Source: Streptomyces griseofuscus
Lineage (GTDB): Bacteria; Actinomycetota; Actinomycetes; Streptomycetales; Streptomycetaceae
Assembly: GCF_014673495.1 (NCBI RefSeq)
Contig: NZ_CP051006.1
Span: 8,183,001 to 8,247,000 of the forward strand
Direction: 5' to 3'
DNA: 64,000 nucleotides
This document shows, in pieces, positions 51,858 to 59,922 of the stretch. The position numbers and the translations under genes were made by a program. Position 1 is the stretch's first letter. Every line of letters starts with the position of its first letter. Below the pieces are notes generated by a model that did not search any database, was not told where the DNA came from, and saw only the letters and a list, made by a program, of their open reading frames with translations.

Positions 51858-52484
51858 ATGAAGCTCACCAAGGAGCGCATCGTCGACGCGGGCATGGCCG
51901 TCTTCGCCGAGGTCGGGTACCAGAACCTGTCCATGCGCCAGGTCGCCGACCGCCTGGACGCCCACGCCGGCAGCCTCTACTACCACGTACGCGGCAAAGA
52001 GGAACTGCTCGCTCTGATGGCCGACCGGGTCTGCCGCCGCGCCTATGACGCGGGCACCGCAGCCCTGGCCGCCCTTCCGTCCGCCGCCGTCTGGCAGGAC
52101 CGCGTCGAAGCCCAGGCCACCGCCCTGCGCGCGCAGATCAAGGAGCACCCCGGGGGCGCCCAACTCCTCGCCGAGAGCCCCGGCATGCTCAGCACCGGCG
52201 CGTTCTCCCTGATGGAACGCCTGCTGCGCACCCTGCTCGACGGCGGACTGCCCGCCGCCCACTGCGGGATCGCCGCCGACACCCTGCTCAGCCATGTCAC
52301 CGGTTTCGTACTCCAGGAACAGAACCAGCCGACCGCCCCAGCGGCCGTCACCGCCGAGCGCTACGCCGACCTGTGCGAGCGATTCCCCCTGCTCATGGGC
52401 GACTTGATTCCTCGGCTGAGTGACGACGAGAAGTTCAGCCGAAGCATCCGCCTGCTCTGCACGGGCTTCGCCGCGCTCGGCTAG
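51858..52484 (+). CDS. TetR-family regulator (TetR_C-type)
   Basis: A 208-residue regulator. The HTH spans residues ~4-50 (KERIVDAGMAVFAEVGYQNL, SMRQVADRLDAHAGSLYYHV, RGKEELLALMADRV), and the C-terminal domain of the TetR_C kind ends FSRSIRLLCTGFAALG. ATG 51858 lies 18 bases after the second operator, so repression should be tight and autoregulatory. It overlaps the convergent PAS/ATPase remnant by four bases (CTAG shared by both stops). Confidence 0.88.
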   Translation: MKLTKERIVDAGMAVFAEVGYQNLSMRQVADRLDAHAGSLYYHVRGKEELLALMADRVCRRAYDAGTAALAALPSAAVWQDRVEAQATALRAQIKEHPGGAQLLAESPGMLSTGAFSLMERLLRTLLDGGLPAAHCGIAADTLLSHVTGFVLQEQNQPTAPAAVTAERYADLCERFPLLMGDLIPRLSDDEKFSRSIRLLCTGFAALG

Positions 52485-53030
52485 GACGCCTGTCCGGTTT
52501 CCGGGGCGGCAGGCGGGGTGCCGGCCGTGGCCGGGGGCAGTGCCTGTGCGGCCCAGATGGCCTTGCCGCGTCGGGGGTACGGCCCGGGGTGCCGCACGTA
52601 CGAGGCCGCGCTGTTGCAGTCGGTGACCTCGCAGATCGGCGAGCGGTCCCGGACCAGCCGTACCTGAATGGTGCCCGGCGCGTACCGGATGGCGTTGGTG
52701 ACCAGCTCACTGACGATCATCTCCGTCGTGAACACGAGGTCGCACAGCCCCCAGCCGGCGAGCTGCCGCTCAGTCAGGGTGCGGGCGGTGGCCACCGATC
52801 GCCGGATCGCTGGGGAAGGCCCAGGAGGCGACCTGGTCGTCGTGCAGGACACGGGTCCGGTCGGACGAGCAGCGACGACAGCGGCCGGCCCACCATCTCC
52901 TGGGACCGGTGGCCGAGGAGCCGCTCCGCCTCCGGGCTCCACTCCGTTCCGGAGGAGGCCGGCGTCGCCCGTTCGGCAGCTACGTTCAGCGTGGCAGACG
53001 AACGGGCCGCTCGCTCGGTCGAGGATCGCG
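52481..53030 (-). pseudogene. Remnant of a PAS-HATPase (SpoIIE/RsbW-type) signalling gene
   Basis: Two separated pieces remain. Near 52880-53030 a PAS fragment reads WSPEAERLLGHRSQEMVGRP. Near 52590-52800 an anti-sigma-type ATPase fragment reads RQLAGWGLCDLVFTTEMIVS and ELVTNAIRYAPGTIQVRLVR, containing the N-box (E..xN). The pieces are in different frames and the PP2C part between them is gone. After DCNSAASYVRHPG the G1/G2 ATP-lid region is missing and a short unrelated tail leads to the stop. The gene is dead. Confidence 0.65.
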
Positions 53031-53134
53031 CACGGGGCCGCCCCTGTGACCACATCAGGCCGACTATGCGTGACAGCTCCCGCGCGCACCGCAACCACCC
53101 ATAGAGTCGCTCCAGTTGACGGGAAGGAAACGAG

Positions 53135-53617
53135 ATGTCCCTTGACCTGACCGAGCTGACGCGTTTCGGCCGTGCGCTGGAGGAGGCGCATTCGCTGCTG
53201 GAGGCGGACCGGAAACGCCTGGAGCAGCGGTGCGATCGGGCATCGCGCGCGGATGGCACGGCCGGCGGTCCCACGCAGACGCTCTACGGCGTCACGCTCA
53301 TGTCCGGGGCCATGTCCCAGGCGCTCACCCGGGTCGCCCTGGCCGCCGGGTACTCCGCCCTCGGCATGGACGAGCGGGCCGAGCACGAGCTCGTGACGGC
53401 GCGGATGTACCCGGTGGGCTTCCCGTCCGGTGCGGATCGCATGGCCCGTCCGCTCGGCGAGGCGACCGTGCAGGCCATGGAGTTGATCCGCGACCTCGGC
53501 TTCTTCGACGCGGAGATCTCCATCGCGGTCGATGTGGCCCTCGCCGCCCCGCAGGCGACGTATCCACCGGCCGACTGGGACGAGTACGAGCGGCAGCGGC
53601 GCTCCCAGGCCGAATGA
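53135..53617 (+). CDS. Hypothetical soluble protein
   Basis: A 160-residue mostly helical protein (LTRFGRALEEAHSLLEADRK, RVALAAGYSALGMDERAEHE, TVQAMELIRDLGFFDAEISI) ending in an acidic/basic tail. I do not recognise the family. ATG 53135 follows GGAAGGAAACGAG. No membrane segment. Neighbours on both sides are gene remnants, so context gives no clue; codon usage looks normal for this genome. Confidence 0.6.
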   Translation: MSLDLTELTRFGRALEEAHSLLEADRKRLEQRCDRASRADGTAGGPTQTLYGVTLMSGAMSQALTRVALAAGYSALGMDERAEHELVTARMYPVGFPSGADRMARPLGEATVQAMELIRDLGFFDAEISIAVDVALAAPQATYPPADWDEYERQRRSQAE

Positions 53618-53662
53618 CCGGCCGCGGGCAGGCCGCCGGTCGGCTGCGGCTTGCGGTGCCGG

Positions 53663-53960
53663 TCAGGTGGCCGGCACGGGCGTGAACCGCACCGGCAGGC
53701 GCCGTGGTCCGCGGGCGAAGACGCCCTCCTCGACCGGTTCGAAGCCGCCCGCGAGGCGTATGTCGGGCATGACGTCCGGCAGTTGGCCGACAGGAGTCGG
53801 CCGACCCCGGTCTCGATCTCCGCCTCGGCCGACAGCGCACCCACGCGGAAGTGCCGGCCGAGCGCGAAGGCGACGTGATCGGCGGCGGAGAAGGCGGTCG
53901 CGATGACCGGCAGCATGTACGCGGCGAGCTCGGCCCGGGTCCGCTCGCCCGCAGCGGCCA
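53663..53960 (-). pseudogene. Cytochrome P450 C-terminal remnant lacking the heme cysteine
   Basis: The fragment reads FSAADHVAFALGRHFRVGAL, aligned to the P450 heme loop FGxGxHxCxG; the Cys position is Arg (CGC, one base from TGC). AEAEIETGVGRLLSA continues the L-helix. A frameshift near 53780 then moves the end (MPDIRLAGGFEPVEEGVFAR, GPRRLPVRFTPVPAT) into another frame. Everything before the heme loop is absent. It is a non-functional leftover of a bacterial class I P450. Confidence 0.75.
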
Positions 53961-54197
53961 CCTCGGGGCCGCCCGGGAGGTCGGTCAAGGTGGTCGCGCG
54001 CCGAGTGGTGGCTCCGAGTGGCCGGAGGAGCGGTCGGGGCCCTCTTCCGTTTGCGGCGGCATGCCCGGCGGGGTTCAGTGATTACGGACCCTCGGAACAG
54101 CGCCCTCGTGGATCGCTGGCTCGCGCCGCCCAGGAGCGGCCATGTGATCACGTCCGGGCGTGGCACGACCCCGGGGTACTCATCCGAGGAGGATCCC

Positions 54198-54368
54198 ATG
54201 TCGCACCATCACCACAAGTCCAATGAGCAGGTCGAAGGAAACCCGGACACCGGTCACGGCCGCGGTATGCCGCGCCGGCCCGACGAGGCGGAACTCGCCG
54301 AGCGCACCCGTGAGGACCGGCGGGACGTGAAGGAGGAGCAGGCGGAGATGGAGCGCGAGGAGGACTGA
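54198..54368 (+). CDS. Small highly charged protein
   Basis: A 56-residue hydrophilic protein: MSHHHHKSNEQVEGNPDTGH, then a Glu/Arg-rich C-terminus (EAELAERTREDRRDVKEEQA) that could form a single charged helix. ATG 54198 has GAGGAGG directly upstream at good spacing, which decides the start. Natural His-rich N-termini like this occur in small streptomycete stress proteins, but I know no function. It sits 50 bases before the bL37-like gene on the same strand. Confidence 0.65.
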   Translation: MSHHHHKSNEQVEGNPDTGHGRGMPRRPDEAELAERTREDRRDVKEEQAEMEREED

Positions 54369-54418
54369 CGGTCACCTCATACACGCTCGCCCCGATACTC
54401 ACCCTCCAGGAGGTTCGT

Positions 54419-54496
54419 ATGTCCTCGAAGCGACGCCGGAAGAAGAAGGCGCGCCGCAACCACGCCGCCAATCACGGCAAGCGGCCCCAGTCCTGA
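54419..54496 (+). CDS. bL37-like very small ribosomal protein
   Basis: A 25-residue, extremely basic peptide: MSSKRRRKKKARRNHAANHG ending KRPQS. The basic start and terminal ANHGKRP match what I recall of actinobacterial ribosomal protein bL37 (about 24 residues, large subunit). ATG 54419 has a perfect AGGAGG at 54408-54413. Such short genes are usually missed in annotation. It may share a transcript with the 56-residue gene upstream. Confidence 0.6.
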   Translation: MSSKRRRKKKARRNHAANHGKRPQS

Positions 54497-54522
54497 GCGA
54501 CGGAGGCGCGTGCGCACCGGCC

Positions 54523-56061
54523 CTAGACCGCGCGCGGACCGCCCTCCGCCAGCAGGTACAGGTCCTGTGAGGTGCTGATCAGTTCCTGTTCCTCCTGCCG
54601 GGAGCCGACCATCGGCCGTGATCCGTTCAGTGGCATCTGGGCGGTCTCAGGGAGGAACCGCACCGTGATCAGCCCGATGGCGCCGGCGAGCATCAGGTAG
54701 TACGCGGGAGCCAGATTGTCGCCGGTGAGATTGACCAGCGCCTCGGTGACCAGCGGTGTCGTACCGCCGAACGCGGCCACCGCGACATTGAACCCGATGC
54801 CCATGGCGGCATAGCGCACCGCCGTCGGGAACAGGGCGGGCAGGGTGGCCGCGCTGGGCGCCGCGAAGCATGCCAGCAAGGTGGCGAGGATCAGCATCCC
54901 GAGCAGCGGCAGCCAGGTCCCCCCGCTCATGAGCAGCAGGAACGACGGGACCGCGAGGACGATCATGGCGGCCGCGCTCACCGCGTAGACCGGGCGCCGG
55001 CCGACGTGGTCGCTGAGCCGGCCGATGAACGTGATCAGCAGCACGATCCACAGCATGCCGATGAGGACCAGCAGGTCGGCGAAGGTGGACGAGTGGTGCA
55101 GGTCCTCGGTCAGATAGGTCGGCATGAACCCGGTCACCATGTAGTTGGTGACGTTGTACAGCAGCACGATGCCCATGCACAGCAGCAGCTCACGCCAGTG
55201 CCTGCCGATGATGTCCTTGAACTCGCCGCCCACCGAGGCCTGGGCGAGGCTCTTCTCGTGCTCGTCCAGCTGCTGCTGGAACGCCGGGGACTCCTCCAGC
55301 CTGAGCCGGATGTAGAGGCCGATCGCACCGAGCGGACCGGCGATCAGGAACGGCACACGCCATCCCCAGGAGAGCATCGCGGCGTCGCTCAGGGTCAGGT
55401 TCAGCACGGTGACCAGGGCGGAACCGAGCGCGTAGCCGACGAAGGTGCCGAAGTCGAGCCAGCTGGACAGGAAGCCCCGGCGGCGGTCCGGCGCGTACTC
55501 GGAGACGAAGGTGGAGGCCCCGCCGTACTCGCCCCCGGTCGAGAAGCCCTGCACCATCCGGGCGATCAGCAGCAGCACCGGAGCCGCGACGCCGATGGTC
55601 GTGAAGCCGGGGATCAGACCGATGGAGAAGGTCCCGGCCGCCATCATGATCATGGTGGTGGCCAGCACCTTCTGCCGTCCGACCCGGTCCCCGAGCGGCC
55701 CGAACACGAGCCCGCCGAGCGGTCGTACCACGAAGGCGGCGGCGAACGTCGCGAACGAGGAGATCAGCTGGGCGGTCGGTGACGCCGACGGGAAGAACAC
55801 CTTGCCGATGATCGCGGCCAGATAGCTGTAGATGCCGAAGTCGAACCACTCCATGCAGTTGCCCAGCGCGGAGGCGCCGACCGCGCGCCGGAGCAGAGGG
55901 CCCTCGACGATCTGGATGTCGTCCTCGCGGAAGGCCCGTTTGTTACGGCGCAGCCGCCGGGTCAGCTCTTCCCGTACCTGTCGGGGCAGCTCCACGACGG
56001 ACTTCGGCAGCCTGGTGTCTCCGGGCCGGCCGGTGGACCCGTCGGACCTCGCATCACTCAC
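54523..56061 (-). CDS. ProP-like MFS metabolite:proton symporter
   Basis: A 512-residue 12-helix MFS protein of the metabolite:H+ symporter branch. The N-terminus holds GASALGNCMEWFDFGIYSYL, the loop 2-3 signature is GPLGDRVGRQKVL, and MVQGFSTGGEYGGASTFVSE contains the family's glycine pattern. Substrates in this branch are small zwitterions or carboxylates (proline, betaine, citrate, ketoglutarate). A ~55-residue charged N-terminal extension precedes helix 1. The start is GTG 56061. It lies downstream of the ABC exporter gene across a tandem repeat array. Confidence 0.88.
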   Translation of the reverse strand: MSDARSDGSTGRPGDTRLPKSVVELPRQVREELTRRLRRNKRAFREDDIQIVEGPLLRRAVGASALGNCMEWFDFGIYSYLAAIIGKVFFPSASPTAQLISSFATFAAAFVVRPLGGLVFGPLGDRVGRQKVLATTMIMMAAGTFSIGLIPGFTTIGVAAPVLLLIARMVQGFSTGGEYGGASTFVSEYAPDRRRGFLSSWLDFGTFVGYALGSALVTVLNLTLSDAAMLSWGWRVPFLIAGPLGAIGLYIRLRLEESPAFQQQLDEHEKSLAQASVGGEFKDIIGRHWRELLLCMGIVLLYNVTNYMVTGFMPTYLTEDLHHSSTFADLLVLIGMLWIVLLITFIGRLSDHVGRRPVYAVSAAAMIVLAVPSFLLLMSGGTWLPLLGMLILATLLACFAAPSAATLPALFPTAVRYAAMGIGFNVAVAAFGGTTPLVTEALVNLTGDNLAPAYYLMLAGAIGLITVRFLPETAQMPLNGSRPMVGSRQEEQELISTSQDLYLLAEGGPRAV

Positions 56062-56200
56062 GCGGCAGTCAGCCCTTCGCCGTCGGCAGGATCACCCACC
56101 GTATCCTGTGCCCGCCGCACGCGGTGCGCGCGCTGGGGCGTCCGTCCGGGCGTACGGTCCCCTCGGGCGTACGAACGGACGGACCTTGTACGACTCGGAC

Positions 56201-56272
56201 GGGTCAGACGGGTCAGACGGGTCAGACGGGTCAGACGGGTCAGACGGGTCAGACGGGTCGGACGGGTCGGAC
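56201..56272. repeat. 9-bp tandem repeat array, eight units
   Basis: GGGTCAGAC is repeated head to tail: six identical units (56201-56254) then two GGGTCGGAC variants (56255-56272). The array starts three bases beyond the ABC gene's stop codon (56276-56278) and lies in the 214-base gap before the ProP-like gene. A minisatellite with no CRISPR features. Confidence 0.9.
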
Positions 56273-56275
56273 AGG

Positions 56276-58273
56276 TCATGCGGGGTCCGCGACGGGGGGT
56301 GCGGTGGGCTTCGGGATGCCGGGTGTGGGTGCGGGTGCGTACTGGGCGGCCTGGGCGTCGAACATGGCGGCGTACCGGCCCTGTGCGGCGATGAGTTCGT
56401 CGTGCGTGCCCTGTTCGACGAGGCGCCCCGCGTTGAGGACGTAGATCCGGTCGGCGTGCCGGACCCCGGACATGCGATGGGTGACCAGGACGACGGCCCG
56501 GTTCGGGGCGGCGAGTCGGCGGATGCGGTCGAAGGCTTCGATCTCGGCTTCGGGGTCGAGCGCGGAGGTGGGCTCGTCGACGATGAGGACACCGTCCGCC
56601 CGCGAGGTCGAGCTGCGCCAGCGCGTACGGGCCAGGCCCACCTTCTGCCACTCGCCGCCGGACAGTTCGATGGCGCCGCGGAACATCCGGGCCAGCAGGC
56701 TGCGCAGGCCGTGGGGGAGCTTGGCGATGACGGGGCCCGCGCCGGCGTAGTCGACCGACGGTCCAAGGCCCTCCGGTGTGACGGGGTGGGCCGGCCTGCC
56801 GAGCCGGATGTTCATCGCCGCGGTCACCGGCCAGCGCTGGAAGTCCTGGGTGAGCAGCGAGACGCGTTCGAAGACCTGTGAGCGGTCGAGCCCGGTGATG
56901 TCCGCCGGGCCCCAGCGCAGGGTGCCGCTCTGGGGCAGCAGCAGCCCTGAGAGGATCTTCATCAGCGTGCTCTTGCCGGAGCCGTTCTCGCCCACCACGG
57001 CGGTGACCGAGCCCATCGGCAGGGTCAGCGACACCTGGTCCAGGGCGGCCGTGCCACGGTCGGGGTAGCGGTAGCTGACCCGGTCCAGGACGACCTCCTC
57101 GACCTGCTCGGGCACCGGCTCGCCGCCCGAGGGGATGACGCGCCGCGCGGCCTGGGTCAGGAACCGGCCGTGGTCGCGGACGTAGAGCGATTCCTCGTGC
57201 AGCTGGTTGACGTTCATGACCAGCGCGCCCAGACTCGCCGATCCGGTGCGCACCGCGATCACGGCGGTGCCGGCGATGGCGAGGCTCATATGACCGGCCG
57301 TGATCAGCCAGAACATGGTCCCGTAGGTGGCGGCCACGGCCAGGCCCGACAGCGCGGAGGCGACCCATTCGGTCAGGGCCTTGCTGGAGGCGAGGCGTTC
57401 CTGCTCCGCCTCGGCGCTCTCGGCCATGCGCTGGTAGCGGCTGAGGAGGAAGGCGCCGACGGCGTGGAGGCGCACTTCCTGGGCGGCGGTGCGGTCGGTG
57501 AGCAGATTGCCGATGAGGCGGCCGGCTCGTACGTGCTCGATCCAGCTCATCACCGATACGTATCGCTCCTGGGCCACGCGCATGGCGCCCCACCCGCGCG
57601 GGGCGGCGATGAGGATCAGCATGGGCAGCAGAACCGGGTGCAGCACGGTGAGGACGCCGGCGGTGGTGACCAGGGAGATGAGTCCGTTCAGCGCGGCGAC
57701 GCAGGCACCGATCATGCGGCGGGCGGCGCTGGGGCCGTGCTCGGCGACATCGACGAGCCGCCGGAAGTCGGGGTCGTCGATGGCCTCCAGCTCGACGCCG
57801 ACGGCGGCGGCCAGGTACTGGGTGATGGCGATCCGCTCGACCTTCGGCTCCAGGCGGCCCGCGCGGGAGGTGGACCAGGCGGAGAGGGCGGAGTTGACGA
57901 CGGCGACGGCGGCCGCGGCGAGCAGGCCGGGTAACAGCGCGTGCAGGCGCTGGGCGGCGGTGCCGCTTCCGGCGAGCAGGGCGTGCATGACGGCGTTGAC
58001 GGCGAGCAGACTCACGGCGGCGGCGACGCCCTGGCCGATCTCGCTGACCGCCACGGCGAGCAGCGCGCGCCGGTCGGCCTGCCACGCCATGCGCAGCGTG
58101 GCGCCGACGAGCGCGGGCATCGAGCGCAGCGCGGACATCATGGTCAGGTCCAGCCCCGCGTGCTCGTGCTGGGACCAGCCCAGGTCATAGCGCAACGGCC
58201 CGCCGAACAGCTCCGACTCGGCGTCGGAGACCAGTGGCTCCGCCATCTTCACCGGTCCGAAGAACCTCTTCAC
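56276..58273 (-). CDS. ABC exporter, fused membrane and ATPase domains
   Basis: A 665-residue half-transporter. About six membrane helices span residues ~65-345, followed by an ATPase with Walker A GENGSGKST, Q-loop LLTQDFQRWP, signature ELSGGEWQKVGLAR, Walker B GVLIVDEPTSALDP and H-loop VTHRMSGV. A short extra segment (RTRWRSSTSRAD) sits between signature and Walker B. The fold resembles peptide exporters of RiPP loci, but no precursor gene or modification enzyme is nearby. GTG 58273 follows GGGAGG. It probably works as a homodimer. Confidence 0.87.
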   Translation of the reverse strand: MKRFFGPVKMAEPLVSDAESELFGGPLRYDLGWSQHEHAGLDLTMMSALRSMPALVGATLRMAWQADRRALLAVAVSEIGQGVAAAVSLLAVNAVMHALLAGSGTAAQRLHALLPGLLAAAAVAVVNSALSAWSTSRAGRLEPKVERIAITQYLAAAVGVELEAIDDPDFRRLVDVAEHGPSAARRMIGACVAALNGLISLVTTAGVLTVLHPVLLPMLILIAAPRGWGAMRVAQERYVSVMSWIEHVRAGRLIGNLLTDRTAAQEVRLHAVGAFLLSRYQRMAESAEAEQERLASSKALTEWVASALSGLAVAATYGTMFWLITAGHMSLAIAGTAVIAVRTGSASLGALVMNVNQLHEESLYVRDHGRFLTQAARRVIPSGGEPVPEQVEEVVLDRVSYRYPDRGTAALDQVSLTLPMGSVTAVVGENGSGKSTLMKILSGLLLPQSGTLRWGPADITGLDRSQVFERVSLLTQDFQRWPVTAAMNIRLGRPAHPVTPEGLGPSVDYAGAGPVIAKLPHGLRSLLARMFRGAIELSGGEWQKVGLARTRWRSSTSRADGVLIVDEPTSALDPEAEIEAFDRIRRLAAPNRAVVLVTHRMSGVRHADRIYVLNAGRLVEQGTHDELIAAQGRYAAMFDAQAAQYAPAPTPGIPKPTAPPVADPA

Positions 58274-58406
58274 AGGGCGCCTCCCGAGATGACCCAGTTC
58301 CGTGCCCGGTATGACGGGCGTGGGTGAGCATGCGGAAGATAGCGCCGTTGGGTGGTGGTGCGTCGGGATTTTTCCCGGGGTGTACTCGGAGCGGTGCTTC
58401 GAGGGT

Positions 58407-58799
58407 TCAGCCCTGCTTGGGCGCTGTGATGGGCACCAGGCGCAGGGTGAAGGAGTGACCGGCCGGGTCGGTGTAGCCGCGTTCCTCGTACGGCCCGGCC
58501 GGGTCCCTCGTCTCGATCGGGCGACCGCCGAGTCCTACCAGTCGGCGCTCGGCCGCGTCCAAGTCCTCGACCAGGAAGACCAGATGGGACTGGAGGGAGT
58601 TCTCCGGGCGGGGCCAGCTGGGGGATACGGCGTTCATATCACGGCGGAAGGCCAGCCGTATGCCGTCGGCGCCGCGGACCTCCACGAGGTTGGCCGAGGC
58701 GCCCGTCTGCTCGCCTTCCAGGAACTCCTTGTAGAACACGGCCAGTTTCTCGGGCTCGGCGCAGTCGAGGACCACGACGCCCGCCTTCACCAATGTCAT
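58407..58799 (-). CDS. VOC-family (glyoxalase/bleomycin-resistance-like) protein
   Basis: A 130-residue protein with two beta-alpha-beta-beta-beta units: AGVVVLDCAEPEKLAVFYKE, then SHLVFLVEDLDAAERRLVGL and ERGYTDPAGHSFTLRL. VOC proteins bind a metal or sequester small molecules; this short form is often of the drug-binding or unknown-ligand type. ATG 58799 follows GGAGGAAG. No clear partner: it lies between the ABC exporter and the NmrA reductase, all on the same strand but with gaps over 130 bases. Confidence 0.85.
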   Translation of the reverse strand: MTLVKAGVVVLDCAEPEKLAVFYKEFLEGEQTGASANLVEVRGADGIRLAFRRDMNAVSPSWPRPENSLQSHLVFLVEDLDAAERRLVGLGGRPIETRDPAGPYEERGYTDPAGHSFTLRLVPITAPKQG

Positions 58800-58990
58800 G
58801 CTTCCTCCCAAGGGATGACCTCTTCTGCGGATATCCCCTGGCGCCGGTTTCAGTCGGCGGACGGTGCTGTGAGCCCCGGCACCGGCCGTGAGGGGAGGTC
58901 GCCGGTCCGGGCTCCGTCAGCTCGCTTCAGCCGAGTTGTGCCTCAGCTCGTACCTCGGCGCGTACCTCGGCTCCTGGCTCGGCTTATGGC

Positions 58991-59830
58991 TCAGCGAAAT
59001 GCGGTGATGTTACGGGCGACCCAGTCGCCGAAGGGTCTCGGGGCGCGGCCCAGGACTCGTTCCACATCCGAACTGATCCGCAGTTCGGCGGAGTTCGGGG
59101 CGCCGATGATGTCCAGGGTGTCGTCGGCGAGCTCCGGCGGCACGAACCGGGTCATCGCGGCCTTGGCCTCCGCGCGGGTGAGTTCATGGAAGCGCACCGG
59201 CGAGCCGAGCGCGCTGGCGATGGCTTCGGTCTGCTGACGTGGCGTGATCACTTCGGGCCCGGTCAGCTCGAAGATCCCGCCGGTGTGTTGGTCCTCCAGC
59301 AGGCAGGCGGCCGCGACCTCGGCGATGTCCGCGGGGTCGATGACCGGCACCCCGATGTCGCCGAAGGGCGCGGCGACCACCCCTTGCGTACGAACGGACT
59401 CGGCCCAGGCGAAGGCGTTGGAGGCGAAGCCGCCCGGTCGCAGGACGGCCCAGTCGGGGCCGGACTTCCGCAACGCGTCCTCCAGCGCCCGCATCGCGAT
59501 CCGCGTCGGGCCGAGCGGCCGGGTCGCCACGCCCTGCGAGGACAGCAGGACGACCCGGCGGACCCCGCTCGCCGCGGCCAGGTCGATGATGTCGGCCGGC
59601 CTGGCATCGGGGGAGTGCAGGTCGCCGGACAGCAGCAGGAACAGCGCCTTCGCCCCGTCCAGCACGGCGGCGAGGCCCTGCGGCCGGGCCAGGTCGGCCT
59701 GCACGTGCCGGACCCCGCTCGGCACCGCCGCCGCGTGCCGCGACACCGCCGTCACCTGCTCGCCCGCCTCGGCCAGGGCCTGCGTCAAAGTCCGGCCCAC
59801 GTTTCCGGTGGCCCCGGTCACCACGATCAT
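58991..59830 (-). CDS. NmrA/QOR2-type NAD(P)H-binding reductase
   Basis: A 279-residue protein starting MIVVTGATGNVGRTLTQALA, with LFLLLSGD, VVLLSSQGVATRP, LRPGGFASNAFAWAES and DPADIAEVAAACLLED. This matches quinone-oxidoreductase-2-like NmrA proteins. It is divergent from an HxlR regulator with a conserved cysteine, the same arrangement as the QorR/quinone-reductase units of actinobacteria, so quinone or diamide stress defence is a good inference. Start ATG 59830. Confidence 0.88.
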   Translation of the reverse strand: MIVVTGATGNVGRTLTQALAEAGEQVTAVSRHAAAVPSGVRHVQADLARPQGLAAVLDGAKALFLLLSGDLHSPDARPADIIDLAAASGVRRVVLLSSQGVATRPLGPTRIAMRALEDALRKSGPDWAVLRPGGFASNAFAWAESVRTQGVVAAPFGDIGVPVIDPADIAEVAAACLLEDQHTGGIFELTGPEVITPRQQTEAIASALGSPVRFHELTRAEAKAAMTRFVPPELADDTLDIIGAPNSAELRISSDVERVLGRAPRPFGDWVARNITAFR

Positions 59831-59881
59831 GCTCAGCTCCTCGTTCGTTGTGCGCTACGGGAGCTGACGCTAAGAGCCGGG

Positions 59882-59896
59882 CTTACTTTCCGTAAG
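59882..59896. promoter_or_regulatory. HxlR-type palindrome CTTAC-N5-GTAAG
   Basis: CTTAC-TTTCC-GTAAG is a perfect 5-bp-arm palindrome in the gap between the NmrA reductase and the HxlR gene; a GGTAAG half-site follows at 59909. QorR-type HxlR regulators are known to bind GTAAG-type inverted repeats in such gaps. Confidence 0.72.
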
Positions 59897-59922
59897 GACA
59901 TACCCAGAGGTAAGCTCCGGAC

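Noticed and set aside
56201..56272. Regular repeats that might be a CRISPR array
   Set aside because: Units are 9 bp head to tail without spacers and no cas gene is near; it is a minisatellite.
56058..58085. A 675-codon minus-strand frame overlapping the ABC exporter
   Set aside because: It is out of frame with the real ABC motifs and is Arg/Pro-rich; its LTR-repeat tail is just the 9-bp array translated.
56276..58406. A lanthipeptide or other RiPP cluster around the ABC exporter
   Set aside because: The exporter looks suitable, but no precursor-like short gene, cyclase or protease was found on either side.
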